Shown here: piece by piece, positions 50,745 through 60,443 of the stretch | Layout of the letters: each line of letters opens with the position of its first letter | Numbering within the stretch: position 1 is the stretch's first letter | DNA from: Eubacterium sp. CAG:841 | Lineage (GTDB): Bacteria > Bacillota > Clostridia > Oscillospirales > CAG-272 | DNA length: 63,634 nt | Reading direction: 5' to 3' | NCBI GenBank assembly: GCA_000437375.1 | Contig: FR898229.1 | Location: forward strand, 45,697 to 109,330 | The notes under the pieces: model-generated | What the model was told of the DNA's origin: nothing | What the model saw: only the letters and a program-made list of their open reading frames with translations | Databases searched by the model: none | Position numbers and translations under genes: made by a program

Positions 50745-52031
50745 GTGAATACCGATAAACTGATATCCATCCTTAACGCACCGAACAGATACACACGTCT
50801 CGATGTGCTGGCGGAGCTCAAAATGCTTACCGACGGAGGACTTCTTCCGGAGCCGAAAAAAACGGGACTTGTGAATAATCACATTCATACAAATTACTCG
50901 TTTTCGCCGTATTCTCCCACCAAAGCCGTTTATATGGCATGGCAAAGCGGGCTTGCAACGGCGGGAATAATGGATCACGATTCGCTCTCGGGAGCTGAGG
51001 AATTTCTTCGTGCCGCAGCGCTTGTGGGCATGCCGGCGACAGTCGGAATGGAGTGCCGTGCCTCGATGAAGAACACCGCGCTTGACGAAAAAAGGATAAA
51101 CAACCCCGACCAGAAATCAGTAGCTTACGTAGCGCTTCACGGAATACCGAATCAGAGCATAAATCTGCTCAACGACTACTTTGCATATTATCGTTTCCGT
51201 CGCGGCGAACGCAACCGCAAAATGTGCGATAATATAAACGAGCTTGTCGGAAATTACGGCCTTTTCCTTGATTATGACAATGACGTTCTGCCAATCTCTA
51301 TGGCGCACGAAGGCGGTTCGGTAACCGAGCGTCATATACTTTTCGCCCTTGCAAAAAAAATAACGGCGCGCTTCGACGAGCCGGAAAAAGTCATCGACTT
51401 CCTTGAAAAAGAAATGAAGCTCGATATCTCTCCGAAAGTAAAAAAACAGATACTTTCCGGAAGAGAGACTCCGGATTATTATGAATACGACATTCTCGGT
51501 GCGCTGAAAAGCAATATGGTTGAAAAATTCTATATTCCCGCCACCTATGAATGTCCCGATATATTTGAACTGCAAAAGGTATGCTCGGCTTGCGGAGCGG
51601 TATTCGCATATGCATATCTCGGAGACGTGGGCGATTCCGTAACGGGCGACAAAAAAGCACAGAAATTCGAAGATGATTATCTTGAGCTTCTCTTTTACGA
51701 GCTTGACAGGATAGGATTTGACGCCGTAACCTATATGCCCAGCCGCAATACGGAAGCACAGCTCCGCCGTATAATGGAGCTTTGCGAAAAGCATCGCTTC
51801 TTCCAGATAAGCGGCGAAGATATAAACTCTCCGCGTCAGAGCTTTCTCTGCAACGCTATGGAAAACGAAATGTTCTCTCACCTTTCGGACGCCGCCTATG
51901 CGCTCATCGGGCATGAACGCCGCGCAACAAAGGGCATTGAAAGAGCGATGTTCTCCGAAAAGGCAAAGGATATGTTCCCCGACATGCACACAAGGATAGA
52001 GCATTATAAGAAAATAGTAAAAAAAGACTGA
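50745..52031 (+). CDS. PHP-domain protein
   Basis: A 428-residue protein with a PHP metal-dependent phosphoesterase domain: NNHIHTNYSFSPY, IMDHDSLSGAEEF, GMECRA. PHP enzymes hydrolyse phosphates such as histidinol phosphate or AMP derivatives. In this operon it may remove phosphate from a sugar intermediate; that is inference. I chose GTG 50745, eight bases after GGGAGG; an earlier GTG overlaps that site. A terminator follows at once. Confidence 0.85.
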   Translation: MNTDKLISILNAPNRYTRLDVLAELKMLTDGGLLPEPKKTGLVNNHIHTNYSFSPYSPTKAVYMAWQSGLATAGIMDHDSLSGAEEFLRAAALVGMPATVGMECRASMKNTALDEKRINNPDQKSVAYVALHGIPNQSINLLNDYFAYYRFRRGERNRKMCDNINELVGNYGLFLDYDNDVLPISMAHEGGSVTERHILFALAKKITARFDEPEKVIDFLEKEMKLDISPKVKKQILSGRETPDYYEYDILGALKSNMVEKFYIPATYECPDIFELQKVCSACGAVFAYAYLGDVGDSVTGDKKAQKFEDDYLELLFYELDRIGFDAVTYMPSRNTEAQLRRIMELCEKHRFFQISGEDINSPRQSFLCNAMENEMFSHLSDAAYALIGHERRATKGIERAMFSEKAKDMFPDMHTRIEHYKKIVKKD

Positions 52032-52040
52032 ACATAAAAA

Positions 52041-52072
52041 ATACGGATTGCTGTTGCAATCCGTATTTTTGT
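52041..52072. terminator. Terminator between PHP and NYN genes
   Basis: An 11-bp stem ATACGGATTGC with a TGTT loop and T-run, usable from both sides. Confidence 0.88.
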
Positions 52073-52073
52073 T

Positions 52074-52838
52074 TTAAGGCTGTACCCACAGTCCGTCACG
52101 CCGGAGAAGGTCCCAATTCGGTCTCAGCACCGAAATTTTTTTGCCTTTTTCGTCAAGCATTGTGGATTTGTAAACATATCCGTCTCTCATCATCTGGTCA
52201 AGCGCGCTTTTTATCGAACGCCTGTCCACCCTGCCCTGCTTTGAAACACGCTCCGTTATCTTCTCAGGAGAACCGCTTTTTACAAACTCCCTGTGAACCG
52301 TAAGATAGTTGAAAGTATCTACTATAAGCTTATAATAAGTTCTGTAAATTTCAGAATCGGACGGAAGCTCGCGGCACCATGACGCGCTTGCTTTAAGCTG
52401 ACTGCTTGTCGCTCCGGTTATACCGTATATACCGACTTTCTTGCGGCACTGATTAATTATAAACCGCACTACGGACGTAAAATGTCCGTCCCCTGTAAAA
52501 ATAATGAATGTGTCGATATTCTTTTTCGTCATTGCCCGCTGATAAATATAATCGAGCATAATGAAGTCCGTAAAATCTTTTTTATAATGTTCACTTTGGT
52601 TTTTTGTATCTATTATAATATTGGTAACATTGCGTATTTTCTCAAGCTCGCCGCGAAGTCCCGTATTTGAAAAATCGGCAAAGATCGCAATTTCTTCAAC
52701 ATCATAATTTTTGCGTAGCTCTTCAGCCCACGCTTTTACATCCGGCTTTACCGAATACATACGTTCAAGCGATATATACCAATGCTCAAAATCCACAAAT
52801 GCGACAGCACGCGGCAGCGAATGTTTTTTTCCGAACAT
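52074..52838 (-). CDS. NYN-domain (PIN-like) putative ribonuclease
   Basis: A 254-residue protein. The NYN domain (about residues 10-160) shows the acidic positions of the PIN-like nuclease fold: FVDFEHW, IFADFS, FTDFIMLD and FTGDGHF. The C-terminal 90 residues look like a winged helix (ERVSKQGRVDRRSIKSALDQ). It probably cuts or binds RNA. AGGAGG precedes the ATG. Confidence 0.85.
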   Translation of the reverse strand: MFGKKHSLPRAVAFVDFEHWYISLERMYSVKPDVKAWAEELRKNYDVEEIAIFADFSNTGLRGELEKIRNVTNIIIDTKNQSEHYKKDFTDFIMLDYIYQRAMTKKNIDTFIIFTGDGHFTSVVRFIINQCRKKVGIYGITGATSSQLKASASWCRELPSDSEIYRTYYKLIVDTFNYLTVHREFVKSGSPEKITERVSKQGRVDRRSIKSALDQMMRDGYVYKSTMLDEKGKKISVLRPNWDLLRRDGLWVQP

Positions 52839-52961
52839 AGCTTTTTACTGCACCTCCTTTCCTAAAAATATATTTTACAATACGGCGGGAATAAAGTCAA
52901 TATTTTTTATACCCGCCGCATATGATTTGTTTTCTGTTTTTCGACATTTGTCCGAAAAGTA

Positions 52962-52996
52962 AAAATATCCGCCCGAATTTCGGGCGGATATTTTTT
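52962..52996 (-). terminator. Terminator of the aminotransferase gene
   Basis: AAAATATCCGCCCG with its complement around AATTT, T-runs on both strands. Confidence 0.85.
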
Positions 52997-52997
52997 A

Positions 52998-54200
52998 TCA
53001 GACAAAATCTTCTTTAAGCAATTCATCTATTGCCTTCACCGCACCGGAAAGCTGCTCGGGCGACGGCAGAAGCACCATCCTGAAATGGTTCGGAGAATTA
53101 TAATTGAAGCCGCTTCCCGGAACAAGCAGAATATGCTTTTCACGGAGAAGCCTTGCCGCGAAATCGTGATCGTCACGGACCTTGAATCTGTTGTCGATGC
53201 GAGGAAACATATAAAGCGCGCCGTCATTTTTAAGGCACGAAAGCGAATCAACGCTCTCAAGCGCTTCCCACGCCGCGCGGCGACGTTCGTAAAGTGTGCC
53301 TCCGGGAGCAATCTCGGCTTTAGTGCTTTCGGTATCGGCAAGCGCTGCGGGAATTATAAGCTGAGGAATTGCGCCTGCGCAAAGCCGGAGCGACATCAGC
53401 TTTTCAACATTGAGCCTGAAGCTTTCGAAGCCTTTTTCCGGACCGCAGAGCGTCATCCAGCCGGAGCGGTATCCGCAAACATTGTGCGATTTTGAAAGAC
53501 CGTTATATGTTACTACAAAAACATCGGGAGCTACTGTCGCCATAGGCGTATGGATCTTGCCGTCAAAAACAAGGCGGTCATATATCTCATCGGAAAAGAT
53601 CATAAGGTTGTGCTCTCTTGCAACGTCGGCTATTCCGGAAAGAATTTCATTCGGATAAAGCGCGCCTGTGGGATTATTCGGGTTTATAACTACTATTGCT
53701 TTTGTCTTCTTCGTTACTTTTTTGCGGATATCGTCCACGTCCGGATACCACTTTGCGCTTTCGTCGCAATTGTAAAATACGGGAACTCCTCCCACCTTCA
53801 CGGTACAGTTCGACCAAAGCGGATAGCACGGTGTTGGAACAAGCACCTCGTCGCCCGGATCAAGTATGGATGTAAGAGAAATATCCGCAAGCTCGCTTAC
53901 GCCGTTTCCTACATAAATATCCGTATCGCGGACGCCGCAGACGCCTTTTTCAAGATAATAATCGCGAATCGCTTCTCTTGCCGCTTTCATACCGCGAAAA
54001 TCGCAGTACGGAACAGCTTTATCTATATTTTCTATTATGGCTTTTTTCACGCTTTCGGGACCTTTATGCCCGAATATAGCGGGATTTCCCGAGTTCAGCT
54101 TGAGTATTTTTGTGCCTTCGGCTTCCATTTTGGTGGCTTCCACATACAGCGGTCCCCTTATATCGGAATGAACCGCTTCCATCTTTTTTGCACACTTCAT
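52998..54200 (-). CDS. PLP-dependent aminotransferase (AlaA-like)
   Basis: A 400-residue fold-type I class I/II aminotransferase. PLP-binding blocks: YVGNGVSEL, PNNPTGALYP, DEIYDRLVF and the lysine in NGLSKSHNVCGYRSGW. The sequence is closest in style to the alanine aminotransferase AlaA, moving the amino group between alanine and glutamate. GGAGG precedes the ATG. Monocistronic. Confidence 0.93.
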   Translation of the reverse strand: MKCAKKMEAVHSDIRGPLYVEATKMEAEGTKILKLNSGNPAIFGHKGPESVKKAIIENIDKAVPYCDFRGMKAAREAIRDYYLEKGVCGVRDTDIYVGNGVSELADISLTSILDPGDEVLVPTPCYPLWSNCTVKVGGVPVFYNCDESAKWYPDVDDIRKKVTKKTKAIVVINPNNPTGALYPNEILSGIADVAREHNLMIFSDEIYDRLVFDGKIHTPMATVAPDVFVVTYNGLSKSHNVCGYRSGWMTLCGPEKGFESFRLNVEKLMSLRLCAGAIPQLIIPAALADTESTKAEIAPGGTLYERRRAAWEALESVDSLSCLKNDGALYMFPRIDNRFKVRDDHDFAARLLREKHILLVPGSGFNYNSPNHFRMVLLPSPEQLSGAVKAIDELLKEDFV

Positions 54201-54307
54201 TTTGCCATCCTCCGTTTTTATATGGTCTTTTACGGTATTTTCTGAATCGTGCGCGGAAAATCAAGCCGCGCAATTGTATATTGTATCACTTTTTCGACAT
54301 TTGTCAA

Positions 54308-54503
54308 CCTACTTTTCTTTGAAAAGAAAAGTAGGCAAAAGAAACTTTAGCTATTGGCAGGTGATATACAGATTTTTTATAACTGTGCAAGCAGGACTTT
54401 CCAAAAAAGCAAAAGAAACTTTAGCTATTGGCAGGTGATATACAGATTTTTTAGCAACTGCAAAGACAGGTATTGCAGAAAAGCAAAAAACTTCAGGTAA
54501 ATT
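54308..54503 (+). repeat. Dispersed intergenic repeat, locus 2 (tandem)
   Basis: The same 13-bp palindrome CCTACTTTTCTTT (54308-54335), then two 74-base tandem units starting at 54336 and 54410 (CAAAAGAAACTTTAGCTATT) and a truncated third from 54484. It fills most of the 367-base gap between the aminotransferase and hpt genes; the rest shows nothing. Confidence 0.88.
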
Positions 54504-54540
54504 GTTTTGTACCACCTCTTTTGCGTTGAAGCCTCAATGA

Positions 54541-54568
54541 AAAAATCCCCGCTTTCGCGGGGATTTTT
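54541..54568 (-). terminator. Terminator of the rplI-dnaB-tilS-hpt operon
   Basis: AAAAATCCCCGC-TTTC-GCGGGGATTTTT touching the hpt stop codon. Confidence 0.9.
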
Positions 54569-55110
54569 CATTTCTCATATACTTCTCTTTTCAGTATCGC
54601 AACATAAGGAAGCGCTCTGTACTTTTCATCGTAATCGAGCCCATAGCCGACAACAAATTCGTCCGGTATCTGCTTGCCCACATAATCGGGAACGAATTCA
54701 ACCTCGCGACGCGACGGCTTGTCAAGCATAGTGCAGGTCTTTACGCTTCTTGCGCCTTTATCGCGCAGATACTTTGCAAGATACGAAAGTGTTCTTCCCG
54801 AATCGATGATATCTTCAACTATAAGGATATCACAATCAGCAAGATTTTTTCTTCTTATATCAAGAATAATGTCAACGTGTCCGGACGATACTGTTCCCGT
54901 GCCGTAAGAGGAAACCTTCATAAAATCTATCTGCACGGGAATTGAAAGCCTTTTCATAAGGTCGCCCATAAAAACGACCGAACCTTTTAGAATTCCCAAA
55001 AGCACAAGATTTTTTCCTTCGTAATCTCGGCTTATCTCGTCTGCCATACGGCGTACCGTTTTATCTATTTCTTCCTCAGTCACGAGGATCTGTGAAAAAT
55101 CGTTCTGCAT
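54568..55110 (-). CDS. hpt: Hypoxanthine phosphoribosyltransferase
   Basis: A 180-residue purine-salvage enzyme making IMP or GMP from hypoxanthine or guanine and PRPP. The PRPP-binding motif VEDIIDSGRTLSYL (about residue 100), substrate loop SSYGTGTVSSG and the C-terminal FVVGYGLDYDEKYRALP are present. ATG 55110 has GAGG eight bases upstream; a GTG nearby overlaps that site. Usually tilS-hpt-ftsH; here ftsH is missing and a terminator follows. Confidence 0.96.
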   Translation of the reverse strand: MQNDFSQILVTEEEIDKTVRRMADEISRDYEGKNLVLLGILKGSVVFMGDLMKRLSIPVQIDFMKVSSYGTGTVSSGHVDIILDIRRKNLADCDILIVEDIIDSGRTLSYLAKYLRDKGARSVKTCTMLDKPSRREVEFVPDYVGKQIPDEFVVGYGLDYDEKYRALPYVAILKREVYEK

Positions 55111-55120
55111 ATTGCCCACC

Positions 55121-56428
55121 TCATTTGTTTACTTTGTAATATTTTATCTTTATCTTTCCCTCTCCTGCGATATCCTCGCTCGGAAATCCGGGAAGCCATA
55201 TAACTTTTTCATCGGCACAGATTACAGGCCTGTATTTTTTAGCATCCGGGTCAAAGCCGCCCGTCATCTTTTTAAGCTTACGGGTCATCTTCCAGAAGCG
55301 GTATTTGTCCGACGCGCGACGACTTCTCGCCGTAAGCTTCGCTTCCGGCGGTGCATATCCTTCGCCTACAAGCTCATAACCTTCGGGCATTGACCCGTTG
55401 TCGTTTCCCACCGCTATGCAAAAGCCGTACTGCGAAAAGTTAAGCCCTTCGGAAAGCACCATTTCGTATTCGGGACGAATTTCCTTTTCGCCGTCCGAAA
55501 AAAAGAAGCTACTGCCGTCGCTTTCGGCATATTTCCCTTCGGGAACGGATAGCTTTCCGCCGCATGGCGACTTTATCATCGCAAGAATGTTCTGCTGATG
55601 TTCAAAATCAAGCGTTACGGGAGAAAGCATCGAAATCGCTCTCAATGCAAGTGCGGGGTGACAGTCCGCAAGCTCTGAAACCGGCATTTTGCCTTCCTTT
55701 ACTTTTTTAAGCAGTTTCTCCGCCTCGCGCGTGATATAATCATAGTCAAGCGTAGCGGAGAAATTCATGTTTCCTATGGCTTTTTCCGCCTGCGGAAATA
55801 TTTTTTTCAGCTCCGGCACAATATTTGCGCGTATAAAATTGCGCGTATAATGCGTATCGAAATTTGTTTTGTCCGTAACGAACGAAAGTCTGTTTTCACG
55901 GACAAAGCCTTCTATATCCTCTCTTGTGCAGTCGATAAGCGGTCTGATTATCATTGCTTTTCCGCACGGACGCGAAAAAGGTATTCCTCTCATTCCCGCC
56001 GTACCGCTTCCCCTGCAAAGATTGAAAATCACGGTTTCTGTATTGTCGCTCGCCGTGTGCGCAAGCGCTATATATTTTGCGCCCGCACTTTCCGCTTCGG
56101 AGGAAAGTACTTCGTAGCGCGCGTTCCTCGCCGTTTCTTCAACGGCGCTGTCTCCGCACATTGCGCGGACATCTACCCTGCGGCAGACAAACTCCACGCC
56201 GTGAGCCTGAGCGAATTCACGGCAGAAGTTCTCGTCGGAATCCGCGTCATCGCCGCGAAGCATATGATTTATATGCACAGCTGTAAGCTTATCGGCTCCG
56301 AGCAGCTTTATAAGCACTGTCAAAAGCACTGTGGAATCCGCTCCGCCCGAAAAACCGACGACTGTTTTTCCGTCGATGGTTTTAAGTCTATCCGCCGCGC
56401 GCGCAATTACTTTTTCTGTATAATTCAT
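55121..56428 (-). CDS. tilS: tRNA(Ile)-lysidine synthase
   Basis: A 435-residue PP-loop enzyme that converts C34 of tRNA-Ile(CAU) to lysidine. The PP-loop is VVGFSGGADSTVLL (about residue 22), followed by HINHMLRGDDADSDE and the C-terminal substrate domain. It starts two bases after the dnaB stop codon, so translation is coupled. Confidence 0.95.
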   Translation of the reverse strand: MNYTEKVIARAADRLKTIDGKTVVGFSGGADSTVLLTVLIKLLGADKLTAVHINHMLRGDDADSDENFCREFAQAHGVEFVCRRVDVRAMCGDSAVEETARNARYEVLSSEAESAGAKYIALAHTASDNTETVIFNLCRGSGTAGMRGIPFSRPCGKAMIIRPLIDCTREDIEGFVRENRLSFVTDKTNFDTHYTRNFIRANIVPELKKIFPQAEKAIGNMNFSATLDYDYITREAEKLLKKVKEGKMPVSELADCHPALALRAISMLSPVTLDFEHQQNILAMIKSPCGGKLSVPEGKYAESDGSSFFFSDGEKEIRPEYEMVLSEGLNFSQYGFCIAVGNDNGSMPEGYELVGEGYAPPEAKLTARSRRASDKYRFWKMTRKLKKMTGGFDPDAKKYRPVICADEKVIWLPGFPSEDIAGEGKIKIKYYKVNK

Positions 56429-56430
56429 AA

Positions 56431-57762
56431 TCAGTTACCGCCGGAATCTTCCTGGGCAGCTGTTACAAATTTCGTATATTGCCCTATCCAGCCGAGTTTT
56501 ATCGTTCCTGCCGAACCGTGACGGTTTTTCGCTATGATAAGCTCCGCTTCGGTTGACGCTGAATCCGCTTTTGCATAGTCGCCGTGAAGGAACATAACTA
56601 TATCGGCATCCTGCTCTATCTGTCCCGATTCGCGAAGATCCGAAAGTCCGGGCTTTGCGTTTTCGCCCGTTCTCGATGTCGGAGCACGCGAAAGCTGAGC
56701 ACAGCATATAACCGGAATCCCGAGATCTTTTGCAAGAAGCTTGAGTCCTCTCGATATTTCACCAACCTCGTTTACTCGGTTTTCGGCTTTTTTATCGCCC
56801 TGCATAAGCTGAAGATAGTCTATTACAACAAGTCCGAGATTTTTCATTCTGCGGAGCTTGGCTTTTATCTGCGTAACCGTTATTGCGGCTGTATCGTCAA
56901 TCTGTATGTCGCACGATGAAAGATCGGCTGCCGCCTTTGCAAGATGATCGTAATCCGAGCCCGAAATCTTTCCCGAGCGGATAGCATAACTGTCAACAAA
57001 CGCTTCGCTCGAAAGCATTCTCGAAGCGAGCTGAGTCGTCGTCATCTCAAGGGAGAACACGCATACCGTCTTCTTTGTGGATTTTGCGATATTCGTCGCT
57101 ATATTCATCGCAAACGAAGTTTTACCCATACCCGGTCTTGCGCCTATGATGACCATATCTCCCGGAGTAAGTCCGACTATGCACCTGTCAAGATCGGCGT
57201 AACCGGTTTTCACGCCTGCGGCGGCTTCGGGATCTTTTCTCACCTTGTCAAGCTGGTTGAAGGCTTCAACAAGCGCTTCTTTTATAGAAACAAAGTTCTT
57301 TATATCCGATGTGCGCGAAAGATTGAATATCTTCTGCTCGGCATCGTCAAGGATATATTTCACCTCGCCTCTTGCAGCATAAGCGTTATCCGTTATCTCT
57401 TCGGAAGCGTCTATCAGCGCACGGAGAACAGCCTTGTCGTGTACTATCCGCGCGTAGTCCTTTACATTCGACGCGGAAGGAACGACGTCCGCTATAACCC
57501 CGACGTATTTCTTACATTCGTCGGCAGAATAAACGCCGCGCTCGGTAAGAATGTTTATAAGCGTTACAATATCTATATTGCGGTTCTTGTTAAAGAGCTC
57601 GCACATGGCATCGAATATCTCGCCGTGCTCGGGAATATAAAAATCCGCCGCCGAAATTATGTCTATCAGTCCCGTTATACATTCGGGATCTATAAGCACC
57701 GAGCCGAGAACCGACTGCTCCGCTTCAACCGAAAAGGGTTTTGTTTTCTGAATGTCTGCCAA
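56431..57762 (-). CDS. dnaB: Replicative DNA helicase
   Basis: A 443-residue hexameric helicase: N-terminal primase-interacting domain (SVEAEQSVLGSVLIDPECI), Walker A ARPGMGKTSFA (about residue 210), Walker B LVVIDYLQLM and ENRVNEVGEISRGLK. Start is probably TTG 57762, eight bases after GGAGG; the upstream GTG overlaps that site. Sits between rplI and tilS. Confidence 0.96.
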   Translation of the reverse strand: MADIQKTKPFSVEAEQSVLGSVLIDPECITGLIDIISAADFYIPEHGEIFDAMCELFNKNRNIDIVTLINILTERGVYSADECKKYVGVIADVVPSASNVKDYARIVHDKAVLRALIDASEEITDNAYAARGEVKYILDDAEQKIFNLSRTSDIKNFVSIKEALVEAFNQLDKVRKDPEAAAGVKTGYADLDRCIVGLTPGDMVIIGARPGMGKTSFAMNIATNIAKSTKKTVCVFSLEMTTTQLASRMLSSEAFVDSYAIRSGKISGSDYDHLAKAAADLSSCDIQIDDTAAITVTQIKAKLRRMKNLGLVVIDYLQLMQGDKKAENRVNEVGEISRGLKLLAKDLGIPVICCAQLSRAPTSRTGENAKPGLSDLRESGQIEQDADIVMFLHGDYAKADSASTEAELIIAKNRHGSAGTIKLGWIGQYTKFVTAAQEDSGGN

Positions 57763-57783
57763 AACCGGCACCTCCGTGATTTT

Positions 57784-58233
57784 TTATTTGCCCGACTGAG
57801 TAACCACTACGTTAATTTTTCCCGTTATTTCGGGGAAAAGCTTTATTTCGGGAGTATAGCTTCCGAAAGCCTTTATCGCATCCATTGAGATCTTTCTCTT
57901 GTCGACCTCTATCCCGTGCTGAGAAAGAAGCGCATCCGCTACGTCCTTTGCAGTTACCGCACCGTAAAGACGGTCGCCCTCTCCCGCCGACACCTTTATT
58001 ATTACCTGTACGCTTTCAAGCTTTGCCTTTGTTTCAAGGGCGGCTGCTTTTTCAAGTTCTATCTGGCGGAGTCTCTTTTCTTCCTTGCCTTTTATTTCGT
58101 TCATAACTTTGTTGTCCGCAACAATAGCGAGCTTCTTCGGGAAAAGGAAGTTGCGCGCATATCCTTCTGAAACGTCTATTACCTGATCTTTTTTTCCCTG
58201 ACCTCTTACGTCAGCCAAAAGAACTACTTTCAT
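57784..58233 (-). CDS. rplI: 50S ribosomal protein L9
   Basis: A 149-residue L9: N-terminal domain MKVVLLADVRGQGKKDQVID with GYARNFLFPKKLA, the long connecting helix and the C-terminal RNA-binding domain (YGAVTAKDVADALLSQHG). First gene of the leftward operon. GGAGG precedes the ATG. Confidence 0.97.
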   Translation of the reverse strand: MKVVLLADVRGQGKKDQVIDVSEGYARNFLFPKKLAIVADNKVMNEIKGKEEKRLRQIELEKAAALETKAKLESVQVIIKVSAGEGDRLYGAVTAKDVADALLSQHGIEVDKRKISMDAIKAFGSYTPEIKLFPEITGKINVVVTQSGK

Positions 58234-58293
58234 ATTTTTACCTCCTGCCGCGCTGCGGCACCGTTGATTTTTATAAGTATTCCGGTAAAATAA

Positions 58294-58322
58294 ATGGTAT
58301 CATATAATTTACTTCAAGTCAA
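58294..58322 (-). promoter_or_regulatory. Promoter of rplI operon
   Basis: TTGACT (58317-58322), 17-base spacer, TACCAT (58294-58299); the -10 is weak. Confidence 0.5.
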
Positions 58323-58387
58323 TAATATAAAATAATTTTAGGCTGATATTTACAAACGCGAAGGAAAATATTCGTCATTCAAGTCAA

Positions 58388-58416
58388 TTGCATTGCGCTT
58401 TGATTTATGCTATACT
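58388..58416 (+). promoter_or_regulatory. Promoter of the O-acylation operon
   Basis: TTGCAT (58388-58393), 17-base spacer, TATACT (58411-58416), about 90 bases before the first gene. Confidence 0.7.
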
Positions 58417-58504
58417 TTATTCTGCAAAGAAATTTTGAAATATCAGACGGAAAAGCGTCGTCTTAACAGGCGAAATACTTTTCCCCGAAAGGAATCAAAC
58501 GACG

Positions 58505-60433
58505 ATGAAAAATTTTCTGTGTCTGTTTTTGGCTTTTATAATTTGCTTTGCCGTCACAGCCTGCTCCGCAAGTAACGGAAAGGAAACAACGGCGGATACC
58601 AAAACAACCGAATCGACAACAAAACCCGACGCTCCTCCGGAGCCGTCTGACAAACCCGGAGAGAATAAAATGATAACGCAAAAAGCCGGAAAATATGCTT
58701 CGATCGTTTACAATCCGGCGTACTGCTCCGTCTCTGCAGAGATCAGAAAGGGCGTCGGCTCAAAGGAAGAAATAACTCTGCGGATAAAAATGTTCGGCGG
58801 ATATTCCTTTGACGGCTGGTCACAGATATCGGCGCTTCCGAACGAAAACGCTACGGTCTATGTCAGTGACGCCGCAGGAAAAAGAGCTGCAAAAAAGCTC
58901 GCGGAGCTTGTCGGCGGAACGCTTCTGCTTTCAAATGAAGCCGAATACACCTTCACCGCTTCAAAAGATATCAACGTATATGCAAATTACAGCGTATCGG
59001 TAATATATAATGCGAACGGAGGCACGGCAAAGGACGGCGGAGAACTGTACACGCAAAAGTATTCCGTAGTTATGTATAAATGTCCGAACACTCTTCCGGA
59101 CAAGGGATATTTCGTCCGTGACGGATACACTCTCGTCGAATACAATACAAAAGCCGACGGCAGCGGCACAGCCGTAGGACTCGGTTCAAGAATCGCCACG
59201 GGCGGCGAAAGCTCGATGGAGCTTTACTGTATATGGAAAAAACAATCGCCGTCCTCCGATTTTGAATATACTTCGGGCGACAGCGGAATAAGCATCTCCA
59301 AATATACGGGAAAAGACAAAAACATTGTAATTCCCGAAATTATAGACGGCAAAAACGTTTATAAAATAGAAAAAAGCGCGTTTGCAGGTTCGGATATCGA
59401 ATACGTCGTTATACCGAAAACAGTGACAAAAGCAGAGGACGGAGCTTTTTCCGATTGCAGCTCGCTTGAAACGCTCGTCATTTTCGATACGCTGACAAAT
59501 GTCTCCGACGAAAGCTTTGAAAACTGCGGAAAGCTCAAAAATCTCCGCATAAACGCCGCGCTCGACCATTATGCCTCCGTAACCGACGGCAATAACAAGA
59601 TCGACCGCGTCATCTGGGCTAAGACCACGGGCAAAAAGCTTATCGTCATCGTCGGAGGTTCAGGCTCGATAAACGGCTTCGACAGCGCTGCGATATCCGA
59701 AAAATACGGCGACGAATACGTTATAATAAATCTCGGCACGAATGCAAACATATCGGCAACGATATATTTTGAATATCTCTCCTCCGTTCTTGATAAGGAC
59801 GATATCATACTGTGGGCGCCCGAAGCGGGAGAATATGTTCTCGGCTACACGGCAATGCACATAAGAGCATGGGAATTTCAGTCAGGACATTACGATATTT
59901 TCAGAAGCGTCGATATTTCAAAATATACAAAGGTATTCTCGTCCTTTGCATCCTACGCCAGGGCGCACAAATCCTCCGAAGAGCCGTTTGACGCATTTAT
60001 GCTCTCCTCGTCAGACTATAAGATCCCGTATTACAACGAATACGGCGATGCGATCGAACCGAGAGCTCATCAGGAAAAGTCCTACAAAGGCGAATACAGC
60101 TATTCGTTTGAAAAATGCGGTTCGGGCTTTGAAAAAGGTGCGTACGACTATATGGCGTCCGTTATAGAAAGCATGACGTCGCGCGATATAAAAGTGTGGC
60201 TGGTATATGCTGCGATGGATAAAGAAGCCGAAAAATCATTTGACGACTTTATGGACAAATTTACAGCTGCCGTAAAGGAAAAATACAAAGGCACAGAGGT
60301 AATCTCCGATTATCACAATATCCTTATGGAGGATAAATACATGTCGGACTCGGCATGGCATTTGACACTTGAAGGCGCGGCAAAGCGCACGAAGACCGTC
60401 ATTTCGGACTTAAACAAAAAACTCGGAAAATAA
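58505..60433 (+). CDS. Lipoprotein with InlB-like, LRR_5 and C-terminal SGNH-like domains
   Basis: A 642-residue lipoprotein (lipobox VTAC at residue 20, Thr/Pro/Glu linker). Then Listeria-Bacteroides-type repeat segments (VIYNANGGTAKDGG, GYTLVEYNTKADGSGTAVG), a BspA-type leucine-rich repeat (IEYVVIPKTVTKAEDGAFSD) and a C-terminal domain with VIVGGSGSINGFDS and DSAWHLTLEGA, resembling block I and the Asp-x2-His block of SGNH acyltransferase partners such as DltD/AlgX. It probably holds or modifies a surface polymer with the downstream MBOAT. AAGGAA precedes the ATG. Confidence 0.75.
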   Translation: MKNFLCLFLAFIICFAVTACSASNGKETTADTKTTESTTKPDAPPEPSDKPGENKMITQKAGKYASIVYNPAYCSVSAEIRKGVGSKEEITLRIKMFGGYSFDGWSQISALPNENATVYVSDAAGKRAAKKLAELVGGTLLLSNEAEYTFTASKDINVYANYSVSVIYNANGGTAKDGGELYTQKYSVVMYKCPNTLPDKGYFVRDGYTLVEYNTKADGSGTAVGLGSRIATGGESSMELYCIWKKQSPSSDFEYTSGDSGISISKYTGKDKNIVIPEIIDGKNVYKIEKSAFAGSDIEYVVIPKTVTKAEDGAFSDCSSLETLVIFDTLTNVSDESFENCGKLKNLRINAALDHYASVTDGNNKIDRVIWAKTTGKKLIVIVGGSGSINGFDSAAISEKYGDEYVIINLGTNANISATIYFEYLSSVLDKDDIILWAPEAGEYVLGYTAMHIRAWEFQSGHYDIFRSVDISKYTKVFSSFASYARAHKSSEEPFDAFMLSSSDYKIPYYNEYGDAIEPRAHQEKSYKGEYSYSFEKCGSGFEKGAYDYMASVIESMTSRDIKVWLVYAAMDKEAEKSFDDFMDKFTAAVKEKYKGTEVISDYHNILMEDKYMSDSAWHLTLEGAAKRTKTVISDLNKKLGK

Positions 60434-60443
60434 GGGGGAAAAT

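Noticed and set aside
54336..54503. CRISPR array from regular 74-base repeats
   Set aside because: The units are nearly identical along their length with no unique spacers, and no cas gene is near.
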